Positions 7,288 through 16,145 of a stretch of 36,132 bases of DNA are shown here, one piece after another. The notes under the pieces were generated by a model, which saw only the letters and a program-made list of their open reading frames with translations, did not search any database and was not told the DNA's origin. The position numbers and the translations under genes were made by a program. Every line of letters starts with the position of its first letter. Within the stretch, counting starts at the first letter, position 1. The DNA is from Spirochaetota bacterium (GTDB taxonomy: Bacteria > Spirochaetota > Spirochaetia > DTKZ01), in NCBI GenBank assembly GCA_026418195.1, contig JAOABU010000005.1:1-36132 (forward strand), in the 5' to 3' direction.

Positions 7288-9414
7288 CTAATTCTTCGTG
7301 GGCATGCGCAAAAGCCGAGCCGAATTTAATAGAATCCCTACATCTGGTATTGATTGAGCCGATGCAGCGATCACAGGAGGAAGCAGACCGAAGGCAGATA
7401 AGGTAATCCCTGCTACGTTATAGAAAGCGGTGAAAGCTAGGTTAAACCGAACCACCCCTAAGGTGCGACGGGCGATCAGGAAGAGTTCAGGGATACGAGA
7501 CCAATCTTCCTTCATCAGGGCAATGTGAGCTGCTTCGATAGCTATGTCGGTACCTGCAGCTCCCATGGCAATACCTACATCCGCTTGCGCCAAGGCTGGA
7601 GCATCGTTCACTCCATCGCCCATCATCACCACGACCTGCCCCTGGGCCTGGTACTCTTTCACGATTCGAATCTTATCCTCCGGTAAAAGGTTGGCACGGT
7701 AGGGAATCCCGAGACGCTCTGCTAGGGAAGAAGCCGTGTGTTCATTGTCGCCCGTGAGAAGTTCAATGTGCGAAACTCCCAGAGTGCGGAGCTTTTGAAT
7801 CGCTTCCGGCACTTCTGGACGCACGGAATCGGAGGCAATGAGCACTCCCCCTAGCTCTCCATCGATGAGGACGAATAGGACCGACCCCTCCTTCGCCTCT
7901 ATCCCTTCGCTTTGTGGGATGACCGCCCCGCTAGGAATCAGGGAACGATTCCCCACGGTCACGGTATAACCATCGATCCGGGCTTTCACACCCATTCCTG
8001 GAAGGGCTACAAAGTCCTTAGGATCCTTGAAGGGAATGTTTTGCTCTTTAGCGGCAATCCGAACAGCTTCCGCTAAGGGATGTTCCGAGTATCGTTCAGC
8101 GGAAGCGGCAAGGGAAAGGATCTCGGAAGCGGACCATTGACCAATCGGAATGATCTCGTTGATTCGTGGTTTGCCCAAAGTAAGGGTCCCTGTTTTATCT
8201 ACCAGGACTATGCTTGCTCTGGCCAAAGCTTCCAGATATTTTCCCCCTTTGATAAGGAGTCCTTGTTTAGCGGCGGCGCCAATGGAAGCGAGCATGGCGA
8301 TGGGGGTCGCTAGAGCGAAGGAGCAGGAGCAAGCGACCACGAGAACAGCAGCAGTGGAAAGAGGATTGTGGGATAAAAGGAAGGTAAATCCAGCGATTCC
8401 CAGAACAACGGGGAGGTAATAGGTGCTAAACCGATCGGCCAACCGTTGCATGTTGGCTCGATTGGACTCGGCCTCTTCCACCATCCGAACCACTTTGCCA
8501 AAAACCGTATCGGATCCGATCCGGACCGCTCGTACTTTAAGGGAGCCGAGGGTTGCGATACAGGAAGCGTACACGTAGGATCCCTGGGATACGTCCACCG
8601 GAATAGCTTCTCCTGTGATGGTAGACTGGTCTACTGTTGCATTCCCTGAAATCACTTCCCCATCCACGGGGATTTTCTCTCCTGGACGAAGGATAACGAT
8701 TTCTCCTACACGAACTTCTCGGATGGGTACCTCCCGTTCTTCTCCATCCCGCTCCACCCGAGCAGTCTGGGGCGAGAGATGGATGAGGTCTTTCACCGCT
8801 CGTCGGGCACTATCTGTGGTAAACTTTTCCACCCTGTCTCCTACCCGCATAAATAGGACCACAATAGAGGCGGTAACCCATTCACCCACAAGCAATGCTG
8901 CCACCGCTCCCAACGTCATCAAGGTATGGGAAGTAATCTGTTTTCGAAAACTTGCTTGAAGGACGTTACGAAAAACCGGAAGTCCTGCTATGCATACAAA
9001 CAAAGCTCCTAGAGGAAGTGGAATCCAGGAATTGAGAATAGAGAAGATCCCTCCCCATTCTCCTACGGTTACTACCCCGAGAACTAAACCGAATACCAGG
9101 AGGAGTAGACCCCGATACCGACGATGGTCGCCAACGAAGGGGGTAAGGGTCGATGAAGAAACCCGAGGATCTTTCATTTCAGGAACCCTGTACCCAGCCT
9201 TTTCCACTGCTTTGCAAATTGTTCTTAGGTCCACCTGGTCAGCATTAATTCTCAGCACCGCTTTTTCTGTGGAGAGAAAAACATCCGCTTCTATCACACC
9301 AGGAATTGCTATAATTGCTTCCCGAACATGATTCGCACATTCTGCGCAGTCCATTCCCTGTATGGAAAGTTCGATTTTTTTGAGTTCCACTTTTGTAGCG
9401 GTGGGTACAGTCAT
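7288..9414 (-). CDS. Heavy-metal P1B-type ATPase with CSC transmembrane motif
   Basis: A 708-residue metal-pumping P-type ATPase. It has one N-terminal heavy-metal-associated domain (residues about 13-75) with GMDCAEC (Cys23, Cys26). The actuator has TGEAIPVD, the phosphorylation site is DKTGTLT with Asp406, SEHPLAEAV carries the HP locus, and GDGVNDAPALAQADVGIAMG is the hinge. The sixth-helix metal site reads ACSCSFALATP: the almost universal CPC is CSC (362-364), confirmed in the nucleotides. The last helix reads SIPDVGILLNSARLLR. Substrate cannot be assigned safely; copper, zinc or another soft metal are all possible. ATG at 9414 is preceded by AAAGGGAGAG. No metal regulator gene is adjacent. 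The gene ends 61 nt before the fluoride operon promoter without a clear terminator of its own. Confidence 0.9.
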   Translation of the reverse strand: MTVPTATKVELKKIELSIQGMDCAECANHVREAIIAIPGVIEADVFLSTEKAVLRINADQVDLRTICKAVEKAGYRVPEMKDPRVSSSTLTPFVGDHRRYRGLLLLVFGLVLGVVTVGEWGGIFSILNSWIPLPLGALFVCIAGLPVFRNVLQASFRKQITSHTLMTLGAVAALLVGEWVTASIVVLFMRVGDRVEKFTTDSARRAVKDLIHLSPQTARVERDGEEREVPIREVRVGEIVILRPGEKIPVDGEVISGNATVDQSTITGEAIPVDVSQGSYVYASCIATLGSLKVRAVRIGSDTVFGKVVRMVEEAESNRANMQRLADRFSTYYLPVVLGIAGFTFLLSHNPLSTAAVLVVACSCSFALATPIAMLASIGAAAKQGLLIKGGKYLEALARASIVLVDKTGTLTLGKPRINEIIPIGQWSASEILSLAASAERYSEHPLAEAVRIAAKEQNIPFKDPKDFVALPGMGVKARIDGYTVTVGNRSLIPSGAVIPQSEGIEAKEGSVLFVLIDGELGGVLIASDSVRPEVPEAIQKLRTLGVSHIELLTGDNEHTASSLAERLGIPYRANLLPEDKIRIVKEYQAQGQVVVMMGDGVNDAPALAQADVGIAMGAAGTDIAIEAAHIALMKEDWSRIPELFLIARRTLGVVRFNLAFTAFYNVAGITLSAFGLLPPVIAASAQSIPDVGILLNSARLLRMPTKN

Positions 9415-9523
9415 AATTCTCTCCCTTTGTTCTGATTATCCCTATAGAAAGGTACCTAAAAAATGGAGAACATAGTAGTATCTTTCACGATCGTATGAGG
9501 TTCTTTTACATGGAGGTGTTCGT

Positions 9524-11167
9524 GTGAGCTATGACTATCCTTTGATCATCAAAAACCTTTTCTATGCGCCTTTTGTGTACAATCCAACCCAGGAACTCGT
9601 GTACCAGGGTACGGTGCGGTTCACCTACGCTGATTTCCGGGATCGTGTAAGGAGACTTGCCTCGGCCCTAGTTCAGATGGGGGTGAAAGAAGGAACCACG
9701 GTTGGAGTCCTGGACTGGGACAGTCACCGGTACCTAGAGTGTTTCTTTGCAGTACCCATGATTGGGGCAGTGCTCCATACCGTCAATGTACGGCTTTCAC
9801 CTGAACAGTTGGTGTACACCATCGATCATGCAGAGGATGAACTGCTCCTGGTGCACGAAGATTTCTTGCCTCTCCTAGAACAGATCAAGGGCCGGATTGA
9901 TACGGTGAAAAAGATCATCCTGATTCGAGAACTAGATAATGAGAATGCGGCTTCTACCCTACTGTCTTTTGAAGGCGAGTATGAAGAACTGCTTGCGAAA
10001 AGCACCCCTTTACAGGAGTTCCCTGATTTCGATGAAAATACTCACGCAACAATCTTCTACACGACGGGGACTACGGGATTGCCTAAAGGAGTATACTTCA
10101 GTCACCGACAGATCGTGCTTCACACTCTTTCTGGGTTAGTAGCATTGGGGAGTCCATCAGAGAAAGGGCGATTCCACACTGCCGATGTATACATGCCCTT
10201 GACACCCATGTTCCACGTACATGCCTGGGGGATCCCCTACATGGCCACTGTATTAGGGGTCAAGCAGGTATATCCGGGGAAATACGTCCCTTCTAGGATC
10301 CTTTCTCTTCTGCGAACTGAAGAGGTAACCTTCTCACACTGCGTTCCCACGCTCCTGAACATGCTGTTGAAAGATCCTGCCTCGAAAGAGTTGGACCTAT
10401 CTCGCTGGAAGGTGATCGTGGGAGGTTCTGCCCTTCCCCGTGAGTTGGCCCGGGAGGCTATGCGAAGAGGAATCGATATTTTTTCAGGGTATGGTCTCTC
10501 CGAGACCTGTCCGGTACTGACTATTGCCCGAATCACACACAGGATGGAGCCGGATCATACTCAAGCTGATGAAGTTGAAACCCTAGAAGCCGAGATCGAA
10601 TGCCGAACTCGCACTGGTACCCCCATCCCCCTTGTCCATCTCAGGGTGGTGGATTCGGAAGGAAAGGAGGTCCCTAAGGATGACCGAACGGCGGGTGAGA
10701 TCTGCGTCAGGGCACCCTGGCTTACTCAGGGGTATTGGAAGGACCACACGAACTCGGAAAGACTCTGGCAAGACGGCTGGCTTCATACAGGCGACATCGC
10801 CTGCATGAACTCATCAGGCTCTATCCGGATTACCGACCGAAAAAAGGACGTGATCAAAGTGGGGGGAGAGTGGGTATCGAGTCTCGCACTGGAAGATATC
10901 CTAAGTACCCATCCCGCCGTAACGGAGGTAGCCGTGATAGCACAGAAGGATCCTACCTGGGGCGAACTGCCCCTTGCTCTTATCGTATTGAAGCTAGGAC
11001 AACAGGCTACCGAAAGAGATTTGGTGACTTACGCTAAGACATACGTGGATAGAGGGATCCTACCTCGAGAAGCCATTCTCCTGAAGGTCCGATTCGTTCC
11101 TTCCCTCGAAAAGACCAGTGTGGGCAAATTTAATAAAGAAGCCTTACGACAAAAGTATGTATCATGA
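9524..11167 (+). CDS. AMP-forming acyl-CoA synthetase (fatty acid/medium-chain type)
   Basis: A 547-residue ANL-superfamily ligase that activates a carboxylic acid through acyl-adenylate to acyl-CoA. The P-loop is TTGTTGLPKG (about 180-189), and SGYGLSETCPV, TGDIACMNSSGSIRITDRKKDVIKVGGEW and a C-terminal catalytic Lys535 in SVGKFNKEAL are present. The overall pattern (DWDSHRYLECFFAVPMIGAVLHTVNVRLSPEQL) resembles medium/long-chain fatty acyl-CoA ligases, but the acid is not known. The start is GTG, chosen for GGAGGTG six bases upstream. The gene is divergent from the metal ATPase and converges on ppdK, sharing the terminator region at 11174-11204. Confidence 0.9.
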   Translation: MSYDYPLIIKNLFYAPFVYNPTQELVYQGTVRFTYADFRDRVRRLASALVQMGVKEGTTVGVLDWDSHRYLECFFAVPMIGAVLHTVNVRLSPEQLVYTIDHAEDELLLVHEDFLPLLEQIKGRIDTVKKIILIRELDNENAASTLLSFEGEYEELLAKSTPLQEFPDFDENTHATIFYTTGTTGLPKGVYFSHRQIVLHTLSGLVALGSPSEKGRFHTADVYMPLTPMFHVHAWGIPYMATVLGVKQVYPGKYVPSRILSLLRTEEVTFSHCVPTLLNMLLKDPASKELDLSRWKVIVGGSALPRELAREAMRRGIDIFSGYGLSETCPVLTIARITHRMEPDHTQADEVETLEAEIECRTRTGTPIPLVHLRVVDSEGKEVPKDDRTAGEICVRAPWLTQGYWKDHTNSERLWQDGWLHTGDIACMNSSGSIRITDRKKDVIKVGGEWVSSLALEDILSTHPAVTEVAVIAQKDPTWGELPLALIVLKLGQQATERDLVTYAKTYVDRGILPREAILLKVRFVPSLEKTSVGKFNKEALRQKYVS

Positions 11168-11173
11168 AAAGAG

Positions 11174-11204
11174 AAAAAACAGGAGGATCCCTTGGATCCT
11201 CCTG
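11174..11204 (-). terminator. Intrinsic terminator after ppdK
   Basis: A perfect 11-bp inverted repeat (11180-11190 and 11194-11204) with a 3-base loop is followed on the minus strand by a T-run (11179-11174). It ends the DUF4914-ppdK unit and may also slow transcripts arriving from the acyl-CoA synthetase gene. Confidence 0.85.
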
Positions 11205-11215
11205 AACGTATCGAT

Positions 11216-13879
11216 CTATCCTCGGGGTAAACGAAGAGCGACCTGCGCAGCGGTGAGTCTGGCAATGGGAACTCGAAAGGGAGAACAGGAAACATAATCT
11301 CCTCCAATTGAGTGGAAAAACTCAATGGAACTAGGATCTCCTCCGTGCTCCCCACACATCCCATATTTTAAAGACTTTTTTACGGCTCTGGAATTGGAAA
11401 TCGCAAGGGATACTAGCTGACCTACTCCTTTACGGTCTAAAGTCTTAAAAGGATCCTCTTCTAATATTTTTTGTTCTAAGTAGTAAGGTAAAAAAGATCC
11501 TACATCGTCTCGGGAGTATCCAAAGGTCATTTGTGTTAAATCGTTTGTCCCAAAGGAAAAGAAATCTGCATAGGGAGCAATTTCTTCTGTGGTGAGGGCT
11601 GCTCTGGGAATCTCGATCATAGTACCAATCTTGTACTCGATCTGGCCTGGAGGGAGAATTTGGAGCATCTTTTTTTCTAGTTGCTCTCGGAGGATAGATA
11701 GTTCTTTGTAAGTACCAACAAGGGGAATCATGATCTCAGGCAAAACATGGATTCCCTCTTTTCTCACCTCGACAATGGCGAGGGCAATCGCCTCTACTTG
11801 CATTTCATAGATCTCAGGATATACGATTCCCAAACGACAGCCCCGCATACCGAGCATTGGATTCATTTCTTTCAAACTCTCTGCTTTGCTCCGCAGTCGC
11901 TCTACGGGTATGTGTAATGTTTCTGCAAGAGCTTTTATGTCCTCTAAAGAATGAGGCACGAACTCATGGAGCGGAGGGTCTAGTAAACGTATTGTCACTG
12001 GGAATCCATTCATTGCACGGAAAATCCCTTTGAAGTCTTCTTTCTGGAGAGGCAAGAGTTTCCGCAATGCCGCTTGACGAGATTCCTTATTCTCAGCAAC
12101 GATCATTTCTTGGAAAATTTCCAATTTCCCTTTGTCAAAAAACATATGTTCAGTTCTGCATAGTCCTATTCCTTCTGCACCGAACCTCCTTGCCTTCTCT
12201 GCATCTTCGGGAATATCCGCATTCGCACGAACTTGTAATCCTTTCGGTCGCTCGGTGTGTGGGTCCTTCTCTTTTCGGATCTCGTCAGCCCAATTCAAGA
12301 GAGTCTGTAGTTCTTCAGAAAGGATTGGTGGTATTAAGGAAAGCTGGCCTTCAAAGATATTCCCTGTAGAACCATCAATAGTTAACCAAGCTCCTTCAGC
12401 TAACTCTTTCCCATAAACGGTTATTTTCTTTACACTACTGTCCACGAGAATATCCTTAGCACCGACAATACACGGTTTCCCCATCCCTCTTGCTACCACT
12501 GCGGCATGGCTTGTCAATCCTCCGGTAGACGTAAGCACTCCCTCGGAAACGTACATCCCTCCGATATCATCCGGGGAAGTTTCTTTACGAACTAAAATTA
12601 CCTTTTTCCCTTCCTTTGCCCAATTTTCTGCATCCTCAGAAGTAAATACGATTTGTCCTGCCGCCGCACCCGGTGAGGCATTGAGTCCTTTTGCGATGGG
12701 TTTTGCGTTTTTGCTCACTTTTGGATCTATCATCGGATGTAACACTTGGTCTAACTGTTCGGGAGTGACTCTGAGGATCGCGGTTTTCTTATCTATGATG
12801 GTTTCCTTTGCCATATCAACTGCGATTTTTACTGCGGCGGTTCCTGTACGCTTTCCAGAACGAGTCTGTAAAATATAAAGCTTCCCTTTTTCTACGGTGA
12901 ACTCAATGTCTTGCATATCCTTATAATGCGCTTCTAAAAGGTCTTTAAATGCCACTAGCTGATTGTACAATTCTGGATTTTGCCTCTTTAGAGCATCTAA
13001 GGGTTCGGGAGTCCGAATGCCGGCTACTACGTCTTCTCCCTGAGCGTTCATCAGATATTCTCCATAGAACTCCTTCTTGCCTGTCGAAGGGTCCCTGCTG
13101 AAACAAACTCCTGTACCAGAATCAAGTCCAAAATTCCCAAAAACCATGGTTTGAACGGTTACAGCGGTGCCTTTCAGGTTTTTAATGTTGTGGATTTGTC
13201 TGTACCGAATAGCTCGTTCATTATTCCAGGATCGAAATACCGCAGCAATCGCTTCCCATAACTGTTGTTTTGGATCTTGGGGGAACTCTTCTCCTGTCGA
13301 ATTGCGAAATTCCTTTTTATACTCTTCTACAATACGTATCAGATCCTTTACTTCCAATTGGGTATCTAAGGAAACCCCTTTCTCTAATTTCTTCTTTTCC
13401 AGGATGTGTTCAAAGGAATCATGGGATACATGTTTCACTACGTTTCCAAACATTTGGATGAATCGTCGATAGGCATCCCATGCAAACCGCGGATTCCCTG
13501 TCTTTGCGGATAGTCCTTCGACTACCTTATCATTCATTCCCAAGTTCAGCACAGTGTCCATCATGCCTGGCATTGAAACAGCGGCTCCCGATCGAACAGA
13601 AACGAGTAACGGATTGTCAGGGTTCCCGAACTTCTTCTCTAGCAGTGTTTCTAACCGGTGTAAATTGAGTTCTACTTCTTCTTGAAGACCGTCTGGGAAC
13701 CTCTGTCCGTGTGCATAGTACAATTCGCAAACTTCCGTAGAAATCGTGAACCCTGGAGGAACGGGGATACCAAGGTTTGTCATTTCAGCCAAGTTGGCTC
13801 CTTTTCCTCCCAGGAGATCCTTCATGGAGGCATTCCCTTCTGCTTTTCCACCTCCAAAAAAATAGACCATTTTAGTCAT
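11216..13879 (-). CDS. ppdK: Pyruvate, phosphate dikinase
   Basis: An 887-residue cytoplasmic enzyme interconverting pyruvate + ATP + Pi and PEP + AMP + PPi. It is full length for the family. The N-terminal ATP-grasp part has GGKGANLAEM and SVRSGAAVSMPGMMDTVLNLG. The swivelling domain has catalytic His458 in GGLTSHAAVVARGMGKPCIVGA. The C-terminal PEP/pyruvate TIM barrel has GLCRTEHMFF, GTMIEIPRAAL, FSFGTNDLTQMTFGYSRDD and GMCGEHGGDP with its acid-base Cys. The ATG at 13879 follows AAGGAG. It lies 35 nt after the DUF4914 gene on the same strand, so it is the second gene of a unit whose leader carries an attenuator (15826-16045). In anaerobes it often works glycolytically with pyrophosphate-linked metabolism. 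Confidence 0.97.
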   Translation of the reverse strand: MTKMVYFFGGGKAEGNASMKDLLGGKGANLAEMTNLGIPVPPGFTISTEVCELYYAHGQRFPDGLQEEVELNLHRLETLLEKKFGNPDNPLLVSVRSGAAVSMPGMMDTVLNLGMNDKVVEGLSAKTGNPRFAWDAYRRFIQMFGNVVKHVSHDSFEHILEKKKLEKGVSLDTQLEVKDLIRIVEEYKKEFRNSTGEEFPQDPKQQLWEAIAAVFRSWNNERAIRYRQIHNIKNLKGTAVTVQTMVFGNFGLDSGTGVCFSRDPSTGKKEFYGEYLMNAQGEDVVAGIRTPEPLDALKRQNPELYNQLVAFKDLLEAHYKDMQDIEFTVEKGKLYILQTRSGKRTGTAAVKIAVDMAKETIIDKKTAILRVTPEQLDQVLHPMIDPKVSKNAKPIAKGLNASPGAAAGQIVFTSEDAENWAKEGKKVILVRKETSPDDIGGMYVSEGVLTSTGGLTSHAAVVARGMGKPCIVGAKDILVDSSVKKITVYGKELAEGAWLTIDGSTGNIFEGQLSLIPPILSEELQTLLNWADEIRKEKDPHTERPKGLQVRANADIPEDAEKARRFGAEGIGLCRTEHMFFDKGKLEIFQEMIVAENKESRQAALRKLLPLQKEDFKGIFRAMNGFPVTIRLLDPPLHEFVPHSLEDIKALAETLHIPVERLRSKAESLKEMNPMLGMRGCRLGIVYPEIYEMQVEAIALAIVEVRKEGIHVLPEIMIPLVGTYKELSILREQLEKKMLQILPPGQIEYKIGTMIEIPRAALTTEEIAPYADFFSFGTNDLTQMTFGYSRDDVGSFLPYYLEQKILEEDPFKTLDRKGVGQLVSLAISNSRAVKKSLKYGMCGEHGGDPSSIEFFHSIGGDYVSCSPFRVPIARLTAAQVALRLPRG

Positions 13880-13914
13880 GTGTTTCTCCTTCTGTGACGG
13901 TTGATGTTTAGCAC

Positions 13915-15789
13915 CTATTTATGTGGCAGCAGTGACTCATAATCAGCCACAGAGCCTTTATCCATGAAGCACTCAATAATTAGTCGCCCGCTTAGGTGCA
14001 GTTCAGGGGATAGAAACTTCTTCAATTCCCTCTGGAAGAAATCTTCAAGAATTTTTGCTCCCCGATCGTACGCTTCTTCTCCAACTTCAATCTGCTGTTC
14101 CACTTGCAGAAGTCCTATGGGCATATCAACCCCCTGGATTCGTACAGATTTTGGTACGTATCCTAGGAGGGTGCACCGAGCAGGGGTAATTTGTTCGGGC
14201 CGGAACTTAACTCCTCCTCGGCGGGTAATATATTCCCGGGTGAGCCATTGGGGCATGAAACTGACCCGGAAAGCCCCGATGTGCTGATTCGGAATAAGGA
14301 GATACTTCGTTTCTGGAGTTTCTAGGATCTGCTGGAGAAGGAGATTCGCCTGATCCACCATACTGCCCGTGGCAAAGGGCCAATAGGATCCTACACCCTC
14401 ACTACTAAGTCCAGCGGTTTCCGTGATGCTTGGGTTGTCGTGTCCCCGGGGAGCTACCAGTCTCCAGAGCCATGCCAAAGCAGGAGGTAAAACATGAAAC
14501 ATGCCAATGATCCCATATGTAGGATGTTCCCGTGTGCAAGGAGGAGTACGGACCCCGAAGCTTCGAACGTCTACCTCGACCGGTTCGTTCACAACACCAG
14601 GAACGAATCGTCTGGGCATAATTACCCTTGGGTTGGGACATCGTTTTCCTGGGGCATCCATCGTATGTTCCCAAATCAAGCAGGTAGCACCTTGAACGCC
14701 ATCCAAGTTCAAGAAAATCAGAGGCTCTGGCGGATGAATGGTAAGCTTCTCGATGAAGGGATCTGTCCCGTAATGGGTGATATGGTTGATCCGAAGGAAC
14801 CATCCCTGCTCTGCATCCTTCACCACTAGTTTCCCACTAGTGTTCTGAAGCTTAGGGTGGCAGAGAGCCATATCGTCGGTGATAGGCATCAACTCGCAGC
14901 TGTCGGATAGTTTCAGGTAGAGTTTATCTCCTGTTTTCAGGTTTTCCCCCACCAGAATCCGGCCGTCCAGTTCTTTATGCATCTGTTCGATCATCTCACT
15001 TTTACCACCACCGCTTGCTCCTTCGTGCATGATGGTCACGATGTTCTCGTAAGGAGAGATAGAGCGAACGGTGGATCCGTGCAGGGTGATCCATCCTTCC
15101 TGCTCTCCGATGGTCAATAGCACTCCATAGATTCCTTTCTTTGCGCTAGGCCCAGGATATAAATTGTAGGAAAATATCTCGTGCACGCTGGTTCGATGAT
15201 GCACCACGATCTGCTTTCCTTTGAAATGCGTATGCCGGAACGGAGGGGCTACGTAGATGATGGCTCGGGGAGTAAACCGTTCGGGAACTTTTTCAGGAGG
15301 TAGGAATCCTTGAAGGTCTGCCAATCCACCTGCAAAGAATCCAGCGTTGGAAGGAGCGATAATTAGGGCTGGGTATCCGTAGGGTTCACCACCAGCAAGA
15401 AACGCGAAGACAAGAAGACTCTGAGTAGATAACCAATGGAATGTTTCCGTACGAAGAGGAGTAAAGTCAGACCCGAACGTGTCTTTATAGCGGGGTTTAT
15501 CAGTCTTTTTCTGGTCTGCAACGACCATACAATCGGGGTCCCGTCTGCGGATGTATGGATCCACATAGTTGATGGAAAGTCCGTTCTTGCACCGGACTAC
15601 CTCCGCTTCTAGGACCCATCCTTTCCCCGGCACCTCATACCCGACTTGGAAAAAGTTCTGTCTACCTACCGCAATTTCCAGTAATTCTTTCCTGTTCTCG
15701 GGTATGATAAGTTCGGGTGCATTAGATAAAAGAGTAGCTACTTCCTCTTGCAAGGATAATTTGGATAGAAATTGTTCTTTTATGACCAT
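13915..15789 (-). CDS. DUF4914-type protein, PEP carboxykinase-like P-loop protein
   Basis: A 624-residue cytoplasmic protein that I associate, from memory, with DUF4914, a family without an established function. It shows a kinase-type P-loop, HEGASGGGKSEM (residues 255-266; Lys263, Ser264). About 40 residues later comes PITDDMALCHPKL, whose paired Asp (305-306) resemble the second metal/nucleotide motif of PEP carboxykinases. Other striking stretches are RNRKELLEIAVGRQNFFQVGYEVPGKGWVLE-like sequence near 33-60, DGVQGATCLIWEHTMDAPGKRCPNPR and LIPNQHIGAFRVSFMPQWLTREYITRRGG. The fold is probably PEPCK-like; the reaction is unknown. ATG at 15789 follows GGAGGTTCT. It precedes ppdK by 35 nt, which supports a role at the PEP-pyruvate-oxaloacetate node. 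Confidence 0.72.
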   Translation of the reverse strand: MVIKEQFLSKLSLQEEVATLLSNAPELIIPENRKELLEIAVGRQNFFQVGYEVPGKGWVLEAEVVRCKNGLSINYVDPYIRRRDPDCMVVADQKKTDKPRYKDTFGSDFTPLRTETFHWLSTQSLLVFAFLAGGEPYGYPALIIAPSNAGFFAGGLADLQGFLPPEKVPERFTPRAIIYVAPPFRHTHFKGKQIVVHHRTSVHEIFSYNLYPGPSAKKGIYGVLLTIGEQEGWITLHGSTVRSISPYENIVTIMHEGASGGGKSEMIEQMHKELDGRILVGENLKTGDKLYLKLSDSCELMPITDDMALCHPKLQNTSGKLVVKDAEQGWFLRINHITHYGTDPFIEKLTIHPPEPLIFLNLDGVQGATCLIWEHTMDAPGKRCPNPRVIMPRRFVPGVVNEPVEVDVRSFGVRTPPCTREHPTYGIIGMFHVLPPALAWLWRLVAPRGHDNPSITETAGLSSEGVGSYWPFATGSMVDQANLLLQQILETPETKYLLIPNQHIGAFRVSFMPQWLTREYITRRGGVKFRPEQITPARCTLLGYVPKSVRIQGVDMPIGLLQVEQQIEVGEEAYDRGAKILEDFFQRELKKFLSPELHLSGRLIIECFMDKGSVADYESLLPHK

Positions 15790-15825
15790 AGAACCTCCGG
15801 TTATGTTTTAAAATACAGAGGGCAT

Positions 15826-15865
15826 AAAAAAAGCCAGCGTTCATACGCTTTGTACGAACGCTGGC
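15826..15865 (-). terminator. Leader terminator (attenuator) before DUF4914-ppdK
   Basis: A 10-bp inverted repeat (15833-15842 with 15856-15865), extended by three pairs inside the loop, is followed on the minus strand by seven T (15832-15826). It lies between the promoter at 16017-16045 and the DUF4914 start codon with no credible gene in between, so it acts in a leader and is presumably conditional. Confidence 0.82.
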
Positions 15866-16010
15866 CTACTCTGCAACCGATGGATACCTTATTTCTTGTA
15901 GATAGGTACCATCCTTTGTATAGTCTACCCGCTCTATGACTTTAAGATTGCCTCCCCTCTCTCCCGAGAGCTTTTCGAATGCACTCGTTAGTAGGGGCTT
16001 CAATCTAACA
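15863..16010 (-). ncRNA. Structured leader RNA of the DUF4914-ppdK operon (leader C), candidate riboswitch
   Basis: About 150 nt of untranslated leader. A 5' domain is closed by AGAUUG (16006-16001) with CAAUCU (15950-15945) and by CCCC/GGGG (15997-15994 with 15957-15954), and encloses a CUCUC/GAGAG hairpin. A second domain starts GGGUAGACU (15930-15922) and ends AGUAGGCC (15870-15863). It holds a hairpin GGAUGG(U)ACC/GGUAUCCAUC. The final GCC is the foot of the terminator stem. ACU and AGU can close this second domain, the same layout as leaders A and B at 16101 and 19561. I could not match it to any known riboswitch. Length, context and the terminator are seen; ligand sensing is inference. 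Confidence 0.5.
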
Positions 16011-16016
16011 TGCATA

Positions 16017-16045
16017 AATATACAAATTTCATTCCAATAGATCAA
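16017..16045 (-). promoter_or_regulatory. Promoter of the DUF4914-ppdK operon
   Basis: Minus strand TTGATC (16040-16045), 17-bp spacer, TATATT (16017-16022). The predicted start of transcription is near 16010, leaving a leader of about 220 nt before the DUF4914 start codon. Confidence 0.7.
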
Positions 16046-16063
16046 GGGGAGCAATGGTAGCAC

Positions 16064-16092
16064 TTGACCTTTTCCCTCTGGATTGTTTTTAT
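16064..16092 (+). promoter_or_regulatory. Promoter of the OFA transporter leader
   Basis: TTGACC (16064-16069), 17-bp spacer, TTTTAT (16087-16092). The predicted start is near 16099, so the RNA would begin almost exactly at the GGAAGACUG element. It is divergent from the DUF4914-ppdK promoter. Confidence 0.65.
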
Positions 16093-16100
16093 GTGGGGCA

Positions 16101-16145
16101 GGAAGACTGGATGGAGAGATTCTACGCTAGCCATCCGGTAAGCCG
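16101..16145 (+). ncRNA. Small conserved leader element A (GGAAGACUG-hairpin-GUAAGCCG), candidate riboswitch
   Basis: A 45-nt element at the 5' end of the OFA transporter transcript. GGAAGACUG (16101-16109) and GUAAGCCG (16138-16145) flank a hairpin with stem ACUGGAUGG/CCAUCCGGU and a 16-base loop containing UUCUACG. The last AGCCG is also the 5' arm of the following terminator. Element B upstream of the kinase-like gene has identical flanking blocks at almost the same spacing (28 versus 29 nt) around a stem of different sequence. I recognise no known RNA family. Confidence 0.6.

Noticed and set aside
15900-15920. T-box-like core (GGAUGGUACC) in leader C
   Set aside because: The segment pairs with the GGUAUCCAUC just downstream, the usual T-box stem I features are absent, and the downstream genes are not amino-acid related.
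15866-16063. 65-codon open frame in the leader of DUF4914-ppdK as a small gene or leader peptide
   Set aside because: Its start lies upstream of the predicted promoter and the next in-frame ATG is at or before the transcription start; no ribosome site, and the region is better explained as structured RNA.
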